A DNA stretch of 37,396 bases from Tritrichomonas musculus (Eukaryota; Parabasalia; Tritrichomonadida; Tritrichomonadidae), in contig JAPFFF010000153.1 of the NCBI GenBank assembly GCA_039105265.1, forward strand, positions 1 to 37,396, read 5' to 3'. This document shows, piece after piece, positions 1 to 6,918 of the stretch. A model generated the notes under the pieces. It was given only the letters and a program-made list of their open reading frames with translations, was not told where the DNA came from and searched no databases. The number at the start of each line of letters is the position of its first letter. The first letter of the stretch is position 1. Made by a program: the position numbers and the translations under genes.

Positions 1-1
1 A

Positions 2-3000
2 CCACTTAACAATGATGATGAAGAATCACTTAACAATGAAGAGTCCACACAACATGATGAAGAGCTTGCTTCTGATACAGTTGACTTACATAATGTTACT
101 ATTGACATCAAGCCATGTGACGTTAGATTTGATAGTGACGGTACCATTGTCGAAGTTAAAGTATGTGATTATGAAGTTAGTGAATCAGGTTTCATAACCG
201 CATGTGATGATGATGGTTATTATGTTAAGGTTGAATTACATAAAGTAGTACGTGAAACTGGTGAAGTTATTGATATCAAAGCAACACCTAAAGAGTTACC
301 ACCATATGATGATAAGTTTACATCAGCTGATGATGACTACTATGAATATCATGAAGTTGACTATGTTAATGTTGAACATGAATGTGATGGTTATGTTTGT
401 TCGCAATTTGTTGATATAGCTCAACGCGTTGCATACTATTATATGATTCAATCCATTCTTTCACTCATGGATGGAGCTGAAAACCTTCACCGCGAAGAGT
501 CTGCATCATATGACGATGATGATGTTAACGCTATTGAACTAGTTGATGAACCACTTAATAACGCCACACACAGTGAAGAAGTAGTTGAACCCATTGATGA
601 ACATGCCAAGTTGATGATTGAATATGTTGATGCTATTGATTTCGTTGACGAACCCATTGATGAACACGCTAAGTTGACGATTGTTAATGTTAATGCTATT
701 GATTTCGTCGATGAATCAGTTGAGTATTGTACTATTGACGTCAAACCATGTGAAGTTACATATGATAGCAATGGTAACATCATCGACATTGAAGTATGTG
801 ATTATGAAGTTGAAGATGATTGTTTTGATGAAGTCGGACAAGATGATGATGGTAATGATGTTAAGTTTGAACTACACAAGGTAGTACGTGAAACAGGCGA
901 TGTTATTGACGTTAAACTCTATGCTGAGTCCAAATACGAACCAGACCTTGAGATTGAAACCTTTGATATTGCTGCTGTTGAAACATATCAATACGATGAT
1001 GACAACAAACATGCCATCACTATCATTGAGAAAGGCGGTTCACTTACGTTATACCGTCGTAATTACATAATGCCACCATATGATATTATTGATTTCGATT
1101 CAGATGATGATCAGAAGTTAATCCTAGTTGATGATTACGAAGCCACTACGAATGATGTTGATGTCACCACTGTAAATAATGATGTTGAACACGTAACAGA
1201 TCTTACCAATGCCGTTATTGAATATACACCATTCACATTCATAGCTACATCCACGATTATTAACACTCTACAAATGATTGATGATGACCAATACAATGAT
1301 GATGAATTCATTCTTTCACTTATGGATGCAGCTGAACGCTTGTATGGAGACCACTACTACGATGAAACTAAGTATCAAGATGAGTTGGAACGTATGATGA
1401 TTGCTGCTAATAATCACGATGCATTCGAAGTTAATATTGATAACAACATTGAAACACAACATGCATTCATACAAGTGTTGAGATATATTCGCGATAACAG
1501 ATCACGCTTTCCCACAGCAAGTGTATTAAGTTATGATAATGAAGATAGACATATAAAATCCTTTCCAATAAACAATGAGTTAACTATTGATGAAGTAATC
1601 GATGGAATACTTGGTAACATTACAGTTGAACAGTTCGGTTCTGATACTGATCCAGAAGTTAATGCTGATTACATCCCAGTTAAGTTTGTTGTTACCTTCT
1701 ATAAGTTAACTAAACGCAATGGTAAAACAGTATTTCAAGAGAAGATTAATGGTGAATATGTTGATGTTGCAACAGTTGATTCATTCCGCAACTCATATGA
1801 TGGTGCATTCTTTCCATACATTAACCTCATCCCATCACTTGACTTATCACGTTATCAGATCTTTCACGAGGTCGATGCCAAAAACTATACTGACAACTGC
1901 TTCGTATATGCATGCATTCAGTCAGGTGTATTCACTAAAGATGAGATTGACATGTTACGTGGTATGATACACACACGTTCAGTACCCATCAATATGATAC
2001 TCAAAATAGCTAGTGAAATGAAATGCCACTTCATTGTATATCGCATTGATGAATCACGTGATGTTAAACATCAAAAACACTTAAGCATTGACACACATAA
2101 GAACAGTAATGTGACTGCTGATAGAGTGGTTAGGTTGCTATTATACAAAGACCATTTCATGATTGATAACAATGAGAAGTTGCCAATCACCACCTATTAC
2201 ATTGAACATAGAGATGAACTCGATGAAAAGCATGCTGACATTCCAGTTGAAAAACGATTTCACATCAGAGGAGTTAATCAAACAGGCTATCCACTTTACA
2301 CCACTGCTGATTGGACAGGTAATGATTTCACTAAGGTATTCCGCAAGATGTTTGAATGCAACTGCTTTCGTGAGATTAATCAATGTGAGCAAAACATATT
2401 AACAACCTGTGAGTATGACAACCATTTGAATGATTACATTGAACTCGACTATGATGAAACGTTATATTGTAAAGAAGAATCATCTAACGCCAAACATATT
2501 ACACCATGGAAAGCAGTTTACTACGCTGACTTTGAAACAGACGTAACTGTATCACCACACCAACCATACTTATGCTGTGTGTACGATGGTGTTAAATGTA
2601 AAGAGCCTTACACTGGTGATGACATTGCAAAACGATTCTTAAATGATCTACCCAATCACTCATTGATTTACTTCCACAATCTTAAGTATGACGTATGTTT
2701 CTTCATCAACGAACCAGGTTGGAAGGCTAGTGTCATTAAACGTGGTGGTACCATCTTACAAGCAGTCATGAAACAATACATACCCATCAAACAGTGGGAT
2801 AAAGTCAAACATACATATGTAACTAAGAACATAACTAAGCGTTTAACATTCCGTGACAGTTACTCACTCATACCAGCGCCGCTATCACAGTTCGGTAACA
2901 TGTTCAATCTCAATGTACATAAAGAAATCATGCCATACAAACTATACACAGCAGCTAACATCAAACGTAAGGTGATATCATTCGATGAATTCAAAGATCA

Positions 3001-4558
3001 ATATCGCAACGAACACATTGATGATATGTCAGCATCTGAACTCGATCAAGCTTACTTACAACTACTCATCAATGCTAAAGTAGCTGAGTCATATGATGAA
3101 ACCACACACATGATTGATATTATGAAGTATGCTCAATTCTACTGTGAACATGACTGCATCACACTCGCTAATGGTATACGTAAGTTTGATCATGACCTCA
3201 ATGAAGTGTTCAAGAAAGCTAACAACAAATTCCCAGGCATTAACCAGTACATATCAATCAGTGCAATCGGCTACGACTTCGCACGCACATATGGTTGCAC
3301 TAAAGACTGCTTCACACTATCAGGCAAGCCACAGAACTTCATCCAACGTTGTGTTAGTGGTGGTAGAACAATGACAGCTAACAATGAGAAGCAATATGTT
3401 GAAGGTAAGATACAAGACTTCGATGCAGTCAGCTTATATCCATCAGCTATGCACATCATGCCAGGCATACCAAAGGGTAAACCACAAGTTATACCATCAA
3501 ACACAACTCACGATCAACTCATGTGTTATGATACGTTCTTCATTGAGATCAACATCAAACACATAAAGTGTAAGTCAACTAACCCATATAGGTTTGGTCA
3601 GGTATTCATACGCAATGAAGAAGGCACTAAACTGTTTTGCAACCAACCAGTTGACCACTTCTATATTGACAAGATTGGTTTGATTGATTTGATTGCAGCT
3701 TATGATATTGAATATGAATTCTTACGTGGTTACTACTTCAATGATGGTTTCAATTCATCCATCAACACATTCATTGATACACTATTCGAGTTACGAAAAA
3801 CATACAAGCGTGAACATAACCCACTTGAGAAGACCATCAAGTTGTTACTCAACTCAATCTATGGCAAGTCAATATTAAAGCCAATCACAGATGAAGTCAA
3901 GATTATTAACAGAGATGATATCATACCATTCATTTATCGCAAATACAACTACATCAAAGAGGTTGTTGACAATGGTGGTAATAAAGTATTCGTTAAGATG
4001 ATTAAACCAATTAATAAACACTACAACCTACCACAGTTTGGTGCATCAGTGTTATCATGGAGTAAACACATCATGAATCAAGTCATGACACTCGCTGAAC
4101 AGAATGACATAGCAATACATTACCAAGATACTGATAGCATGCACTTAAATGAAGATGATGTTGATAAGTTAGCTGCTCTATTCAAAGCAACATATGGTAA
4201 AGACTTAATTGGCAGTGATATGACACAGTTTCATTGTGACTTCGATGTATTCCCTGGTGCAGTTGGTAAGATACACTCACGTAAGCTCATCGCGTTAGGT
4301 AAGAAGTCATATCTTGATATACTCGTTGATGAACATGGTAATGAAGACTATCACATTAGAATGAAATCAATACCAAAGCAATGCATCATTAACAAGTGCA
4401 AGCGTATGAACATCACCGTTGAAGAACTGTATGAACGTATGTATCATGGTGAAGCAATTACATTTGACTTAACTGATGGTTGCAACTGCTTTAGAAAGAC
4501 AAAATCATTTCAACAAGTTACATTACCACAATTTACCAGGACAGTTCAATTCAAGTAA
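2..4558 (+). CDS. Protein-primed type family B DNA polymerase (PolB), 5' end outside window
   Basis: Replicative DNA polymerase of the Polinton, of the family that starts synthesis on a terminal protein. The frame is open from the left edge; the first in-window in-frame ATG is at 443, and residue numbers here count from it. The exonuclease motifs are visible: D696 and E698 in YADFETD, N746 and D750 in FHNLKYD, Y900 and D904 in YCEHD. Polymerase motif A is DAVSLYPS at 994-1001, motif B has K1133 and NSIYG at 1137-1141, motif C is DTDS at 1229-1232, and a KxY-type motif lies at 1288-1290. The first 300 or so residues are strongly acidic and contain repeated modules. Residues about 480-575 resemble an OTU-like cysteine protease domain (C486, H571), which is a weaker call. 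The true start is upstream, so total length is more than 1518 residues. The polymerase identity is certain; the N-terminal domains are not. Confidence 0.93.
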   Translation, partial: PLNNDDEESLNNEESTQHDEELASDTVDLHNVTIDIKPCDVRFDSDGTIVEVKVCDYEVSESGFITACDDDGYYVKVELHKVVRETGEVIDIKATPKELPPYDDKFTSADDDYYEYHEVDYVNVEHECDGYVCSQFVDIAQRVAYYYMIQSILSLMDGAENLHREESASYDDDDVNAIELVDEPLNNATHSEEVVEPIDEHAKLMIEYVDAIDFVDEPIDEHAKLTIVNVNAIDFVDESVEYCTIDVKPCEVTYDSNGNIIDIEVCDYEVEDDCFDEVGQDDDGNDVKFELHKVVRETGDVIDVKLYAESKYEPDLEIETFDIAAVETYQYDDDNKHAITIIEKGGSLTLYRRNYIMPPYDIIDFDSDDDQKLILVDDYEATTNDVDVTTVNNDVEHVTDLTNAVIEYTPFTFIATSTIINTLQMIDDDQYNDDEFILSLMDAAERLYGDHYYDETKYQDELERMMIAANNHDAFEVNIDNNIETQHAFIQVLRYIRDNRSRFPTASVLSYDNEDRHIKSFPINNELTIDEVIDGILGNITVEQFGSDTDPEVNADYIPVKFVVTFYKLTKRNGKTVFQEKINGEYVDVATVDSFRNSYDGAFFPYINLIPSLDLSRYQIFHEVDAKNYTDNCFVYACIQSGVFTKDEIDMLRGMIHTRSVPINMILKIASEMKCHFIVYRIDESRDVKHQKHLSIDTHKNSNVTADRVVRLLLYKDHFMIDNNEKLPITTYYIEHRDELDEKHADIPVEKRFHIRGVNQTGYPLYTTADWTGNDFTKVFRKMFECNCFREINQCEQNILTTCEYDNHLNDYIELDYDETLYCKEESSNAKHITPWKAVYYADFETDVTVSPHQPYLCCVYDGVKCKEPYTGDDIAKRFLNDLPNHSLIYFHNLKYDVCFFINEPGWKASVIKRGGTILQAVMKQYIPIKQWDKVKHTYVTKNITKRLTFRDSYSLIPAPLSQFGNMFNLNVHKEIMPYKLYTAANIKRKVISFDEFKDQYRNEHIDDMSASELDQAYLQLLINAKVAESYDETTHMIDIMKYAQFYCEHDCITLANGIRKFDHDLNEVFKKANNKFPGINQYISISAIGYDFARTYGCTKDCFTLSGKPQNFIQRCVSGGRTMTANNEKQYVEGKIQDFDAVSLYPSAMHIMPGIPKGKPQVIPSNTTHDQLMCYDTFFIEINIKHIKCKSTNPYRFGQVFIRNEEGTKLFCNQPVDHFYIDKIGLIDLIAAYDIEYEFLRGYYFNDGFNSSINTFIDTLFELRKTYKREHNPLEKTIKLLLNSIYGKSILKPITDEVKIINRDDIIPFIYRKYNYIKEVVDNGGNKVFVKMIKPINKHYNLPQFGASVLSWSKHIMNQVMTLAEQNDIAIHYQDTDSMHLNEDDVDKLAALFKATYGKDLIGSDMTQFHCDFDVFPGAVGKIHSRKLIALGKKSYLDILVDEHGNEDYHIRMKSIPKQCIINKCKRMNITVEELYERMYHGEAITFDLTDGCNCFRKTKSFQQVTLPQFTRTVQFK

Positions 4559-4579
4559 CGTTACAGTAATTCAATTAAA

Positions 4580-4599
4580 ACATTGCAATTTATCAATGT
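4580..4599 (+). other. Short hairpin between PolB and the next ORF
   Basis: A perfect 6-bp inverted repeat, ACATTG and CAATGT, with an 8-base spacer lies in the 65-bp gap after the polymerase stop and is followed by a T-rich stretch. It could be a 3'-end or promoter element, or chance. The same sequence is at 24600-24619 in unit 2. Confidence 0.2.
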
Positions 4600-4614
4600 A
4601 AATTTTTATTCGCA

Positions 4615-4620
4615 TCACAA
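4615..4620 (+). promoter_or_regulatory. Initiator-like TCACAA before the 4624 ORF
   Basis: TCACA fits the trichomonad initiator TCA-Y-W and starts 9 bases before the ATG at 4624. Short spacing between initiator and start codon is usual in Trichomonas. The match is seen; promoter use is inferred. Confidence 0.4.
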
Positions 4621-4623
4621 ACC

Positions 4624-5532
4624 ATGTCTGTCACTAGCTTCGTTCAAACAATCAAACCAACTAATGATGATAAGTTAATTGTCTATCTTGATAGTAAGAT
4701 ATACCCTATTGATTTTGGCATTAGTGTTCGACCATTACTAGTTATTGATGGCAACAGAACCATTGACATGAATGAGTTGATTAACATCTTTGGTAAGGTA
4801 CCATACATAACTGTACGTGAGAATCGTTATCGAACAGTATATCGTGATCCAATGCTGTTAACCATTGACTTAACACCAAGACAATTCACATCAACTAATG
4901 ATGAAACACATACCTATTACAAATACTACATTGACAAGTTATGCTTACGTCATGAGTTGAAACGTTATGAATCAATCTATGCCAAAGCAAATGATGCCAT
5001 CAATGAACGTAGAAGTAAACTCAACGAGCAGAACTCAGTTGAAGCATTTAGAATTGCTATTGATGATAGTTTAAACGATTCATTTTTGGTCATCACTTCA
5101 AGTCATCACCAAGTCATCACTTCAAGTCATCACTTCAAGTCATCACTTCAAGTCATCACCAAGTCATCACTTCAAGTCATCACCAAGTCATCACCAAGTC
5201 ATCACTTCAAGTCATCACCAAGTCATCACCAAGTCATCACTTCAAGTCATCACCAAGTCATCACTTCAAGTCATCACTTCAAGTCATCACTTCAAGTCAT
5301 CACTTCAAGTTATCACCAAGTCATCACTTCAAGTCATCACTTCAAGTCATCACTTCAAGTGATACACCACACATCATTCAACACGTCATGCAAATGCAAA
5401 AACAAAAGTGCAAAAACCAACCGTCTTCGTGAGTGTGTTATGCATTCGATGAGGAATCAACATACGTACCCGGGATTGTACATCAACCCCTCACAGGAAA
5501 GGAACTACACACACTATGGTTGGGGAACGTGA
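4624..5532 (+). CDS. Unknown small protein; frame runs into a minisatellite (unit 1)
   Basis: I do not recognise this protein. The first 147 residues look like ordinary coding sequence: a mixed alpha/beta stretch (KLIVYLDSKIYPIDFGISV), then a charged, Lys/Arg/Glu-rich helical stretch near residues 105-145. After that the frame enters the 13/11-bp minisatellite and becomes a low-complexity Ser/His/Gln/Phe-rich tail, then runs through the structured non-coding-looking region. The frame ends at different places in the two units (302 codons here, 150 in unit 2), so only the first part is likely to be a conserved protein. It follows PolB by 65 bp on the same strand, which suggests a role in replication or its control, but nothing in the sequence proves this. 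One possibility is the unidentified terminal protein, without motif support. Confidence 0.5.
   Translation: MSVTSFVQTIKPTNDDKLIVYLDSKIYPIDFGISVRPLLVIDGNRTIDMNELINIFGKVPYITVRENRYRTVYRDPMLLTIDLTPRQFTSTNDETHTYYKYYIDKLCLRHELKRYESIYAKANDAINERRSKLNEQNSVEAFRIAIDDSLNDSFLVITSSHHQVITSSHHFKSSLQVITKSSLQVITKSSPSHHFKSSPSHHQVITSSHHQVITSSHHFKSSLQVITSSYHQVITSSHHFKSSLQVIHHTSFNTSCKCKNKSAKTNRLRECVMHSMRNQHTYPGLYINPSQERNYTHYGWGT
5090..5359 (+). repeat. Minisatellite of two interleaved unit types (13 bp and 11 bp)
   Basis: Twenty-two tandem units fill this stretch: fourteen long units TCATCACTTCAAG and eight short units TCATCACCAAG, one short unit carrying a single base variant. Writing long as L and short as S, the order is LSLLLSLSSL, then SSLSLLLLSL, then LL. 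The unit differs only in CTT versus CC in the middle, so the array is a two-letter pattern rather than a simple repeat. It has no spacer structure of the CRISPR kind. Confidence 0.95.
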
Positions 5533-5544
5533 TTTAACACGTTC
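5525..5544. repeat. Perfect 7-bp hairpin
   Basis: GAACGTG and CACGTTC are exact reverse complements around a 6-base loop ATTTAA. It sits among other inverted repeats in the gene-poor stretch. Its function is unknown. Confidence 0.6.
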
Positions 5545-5573
5545 ATTACAAAGATACACCTACCGGTAGATGC

Positions 5574-5662
5574 TTTCGTGTTACACATATCACAAGCAAT
5601 GGCTTACCTTAGGTGTTGATTCGCTACAGGCTCCATCACAAGTGTGATAAAATAACACGAAA
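5574..5662. repeat. Long imperfect hairpin (10 bp + 7 bp stems)
   Basis: TTTCGTGTTA at 5574-5583 pairs exactly with TAACACGAAA at 5653-5662. Inside it, TATCACA at 5588-5594 pairs exactly with TGTGATA at 5643-5649, leaving a small asymmetric internal loop and an apical region of about 48 bases. The inner right arm is also part of a tight hairpin ATCACA-AG-TGTGAT at 5635-5648. This could be a folded RNA or a protein-binding cruciform; its right arm overlaps the T-run of the tRNA-like cassette. Confidence 0.55.
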
Positions 5663-5753
5663 AATCGGTACTGCTATGAATCGAACTCATGCCTGCCGCC
5701 GAAGCTGGGAGACACGCTTCATGACTCAACCACTGTACCACGTCTGGCCAGAC
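5660..5753 (-). ncRNA. tRNA-like Pol III cassette (A box, B box, T5 terminator)
   Basis: On the minus strand, TGGTACAGTGG (5740 to 5730) fits the internal A-box consensus and GAGTTCGATTC (5688 to 5678) is a near match to the B box. A run of five T follows at 5664 to 5660, as in a Pol III terminator. The segment between can fold roughly as a cloverleaf: closing helix GGTAC/GTACC (5667-5671 with 5735-5739), a T-arm-like hairpin ATGA/TCAT with 7-base loop (5676-5690), and a perfect GAAGC/GCTTC arm with 10-base loop (5701-5720). The anticodon-like loop is too long and the acceptor pairing is short, so I do not call an amino acid. It may be a decayed tRNA, a tRNA-like RNA or a chance assembly of boxes. 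The same sequence is in unit 2. Confidence 0.42.
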
Positions 5754-5875
5754 ACTAGTTAGTTGCAATATGATATTTAAACCATTCCCACTACATTACA
5801 TAATGTATATCATTATAAACACTTAAAATTTTTTCATTTGTTTTCATATCACATTTCATAATATGATTTTTTATC

Positions 5876-5880
5876 TCATA
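5876..5880 (+). promoter_or_regulatory. Initiator-like TCATA before the 81-aa ORF
   Basis: TCATA fits TCA-Y-W and starts 9 bases before the ATG at 5885, at the end of an AT-rich stretch. It has the same spacing as the initiator-like site before the ORF at 4624. Confidence 0.45.
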
Positions 5881-5884
5881 GCAA

Positions 5885-6130
5885 ATGTCAAGCATCAACA
5901 CTGAATTGTTTAACGATACAGCTGTAGTTAAATCACTCAAATCAAAGCAGGGTATTGATAACGAACCTAAAAAGCGTGGTCGTAAAAAGCTATATCACAC
6001 TGATGAAGAACGTATCAATGCTAGAAGACAACAACAAAAGCAGTACCGTGAACGTAAAAAGCAAGAGCTCATTGAGTTGCGTGCATTTAAAGCTAGTGTA
6101 ACAACCAACATTAGCAGTGATCAAAAATAG
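5885..6130 (+). CDS. Small basic DNA-binding-like protein (81 aa)
   Basis: A short, very basic protein. Residues about 28-34 are KKRGRKK, which resembles an AT-hook or nuclear localisation patch. They are followed by KLYHTDEERINARRQQQKQY and RERKKQEL, an Arg/Lys/Gln-rich helix like the basic motif found in many small mobile-element and large-DNA-virus proteins with a GR(P/K)RK-Y-x-TEEER pattern. The likely role is DNA binding in the nucleus, as regulator or as DNA-packaging protein; this is inferred from composition and motif only. It converges with the minor capsid candidate, with only about 11 bases between stop codons. The start is supported by an initiator-like site 9 bases upstream. Identical in unit 2. 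Confidence 0.7.
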   Translation: MSSINTELFNDTAVVKSLKSKQGIDNEPKKRGRKKLYHTDEERINARRQQQKQYRERKKQELIELRAFKASVTTNISSDQK

Positions 6131-6141
6131 ATCAATCATTT

Positions 6142-6900
6142 TTACAGCTTCATCTTAGGTGGATCACATGGGTTGACCTTAATCGTAACAAACATAGGTG
6201 ACATCAACTTAACTGGCTGATATTCAAAGTCAACCAACTCCAACTCAATCTGTTTGAATGAATCGATATTAACAACATTTTTAATTGGTTTACCATACGT
6301 TTCAAAGTTCTGTATGATTGGTAAGCCATAACGAATGATATGATCGATGCTTGCTATCACTGATGGTGTATACTCAACATCACCCAAGTTGGATTGTATA
6401 GCTTGACCTTGCTTTGATATCAAGTATAGCTTGTTAGCGTAGTCTATTATCGGAATGTCACATTGTGTTGCTCTACCATTTGCTAACGGCTGGTTAAGTG
6501 GCGTGTTATACAATCCTGTTATCAATGCTATACGATGTGACATTGATTTGATAGTGAAGTTGTCAACATGTGGGGTTAACTTAATGACATTAGTATTGTT
6601 ATTCAATTGTACATTCATAATCGGTTGTCCATTAGCATCATTCACATTAAATAAATCAGGTATATCACTTGGCAATGAATAGTATCTGTCTTCCAAGCTC
6701 ATTGTGCTGACGTGATGTGTATGTGCTAAATCATTATCATCCCACTCATATGTTATACTATCATCATGTGATATAATTAACACATTCTTTGTATTGATTG
6801 CCGCAACATAATACTCAATATATTGACAGTTCCATGGTATTTGTATGTTAGCACGTATGCGATTGTAGTCTGGACCATTGCTCTTCAATGAAAGTATCAT
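6142..6900 (-). CDS. Minor capsid (penton-like) protein candidate
   Basis: A protein of 252 residues if it starts at the internal Met (ATG at 6900, MILSLKSNGPDYNR); an upstream ATG at 6948 would overlap the neighbouring gene. It is beta-rich with few charged runs. Its last third has an alternating pattern (IELELVDFEYQPVKL, then MFVTIKVNP) like the terminal strands of a jelly-roll protein. Polintons encode a single-jelly-roll minor capsid protein, and this is the best candidate by size, composition and position away from the major capsid gene. No catalytic motif is seen. It is divergent from the giant fibre-like gene across 14 bases. The stop codon is part of a TAAA, the trichomonad poly(A) signal. 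Alternative: another virion surface protein. Confidence 0.5.
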   Translation of the reverse strand: MILSLKSNGPDYNRIRANIQIPWNCQYIEYYVAAINTKNVLIISHDDSITYEWDDNDLAHTHHVSTMSLEDRYYSLPSDIPDLFNVNDANGQPIMNVQLNNNTNVIKLTPHVDNFTIKSMSHRIALITGLYNTPLNQPLANGRATQCDIPIIDYANKLYLISKQGQAIQSNLGDVEYTPSVIASIDHIIRYGLPIIQNFETYGKPIKNVVNIDSFKQIELELVDFEYQPVKLMSPMFVTIKVNPCDPPKMKL

Positions 6901-6918
6901 TTTATCAATGGTAAATGA
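6898..6918. promoter_or_regulatory. Compact divergent promoter with two overlapping initiator-like sites
   Basis: On the plus strand TCATTT at 6898-6903 lies 17 bases before the ATG at 6915. On the minus strand TCATTT (6918 to 6913) lies 18 bases before the ATG at 6900. Each site overlaps the start codon of the opposite gene, so the 14-bp gap plus the two start codons could serve both directions. Both match TCA-Y-W. Confidence 0.5.

Larger units (their letters stand above)
5360..5884. other. Gene-poor structured stretch between the minisatellite and the 81-aa ORF
   Basis: No convincing protein gene is seen here apart from the doubtful tail of the upstream ORF. The first 400 bases are less AT-rich than the neighbours and dense in inverted repeats: GAACGTG/CACGTTC at 5525-5544, palindrome CTACCGGTAG at 5560-5569, a long hairpin at 5574-5662, and palindrome GTCTGGCCAGAC at 5742-5753. 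A tRNA-like Pol III cassette lies on the minus strand at about 5660-5753. The last 120 bases are very AT-rich and probably hold the promoter of the ORF at 5885. Confidence 0.6.

Noticed and set aside
4580-4599. Bacterial rho-independent terminator
   Set aside because: The hairpin is short and AT-rich, and the context is eukaryotic; kept only as a low-confidence hairpin.
5090-5359. CRISPR-like array
   Set aside because: Units are directly joined with no unique spacers, and the context is a eukaryotic virus-like element; it is a minisatellite.
5660-5753. Canonical tRNA with a named amino acid
   Set aside because: The anticodon-like loop has 10 bases, the acceptor pairing is only 5 bp and overlaps the A box, and the T arm is imperfect; only a tRNA-like call is safe.
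5400-5760. Hammerhead or similar small ribozyme
   Set aside because: No CUGAUGA and GAAA core in the right order was found on either strand, despite the many hairpins.
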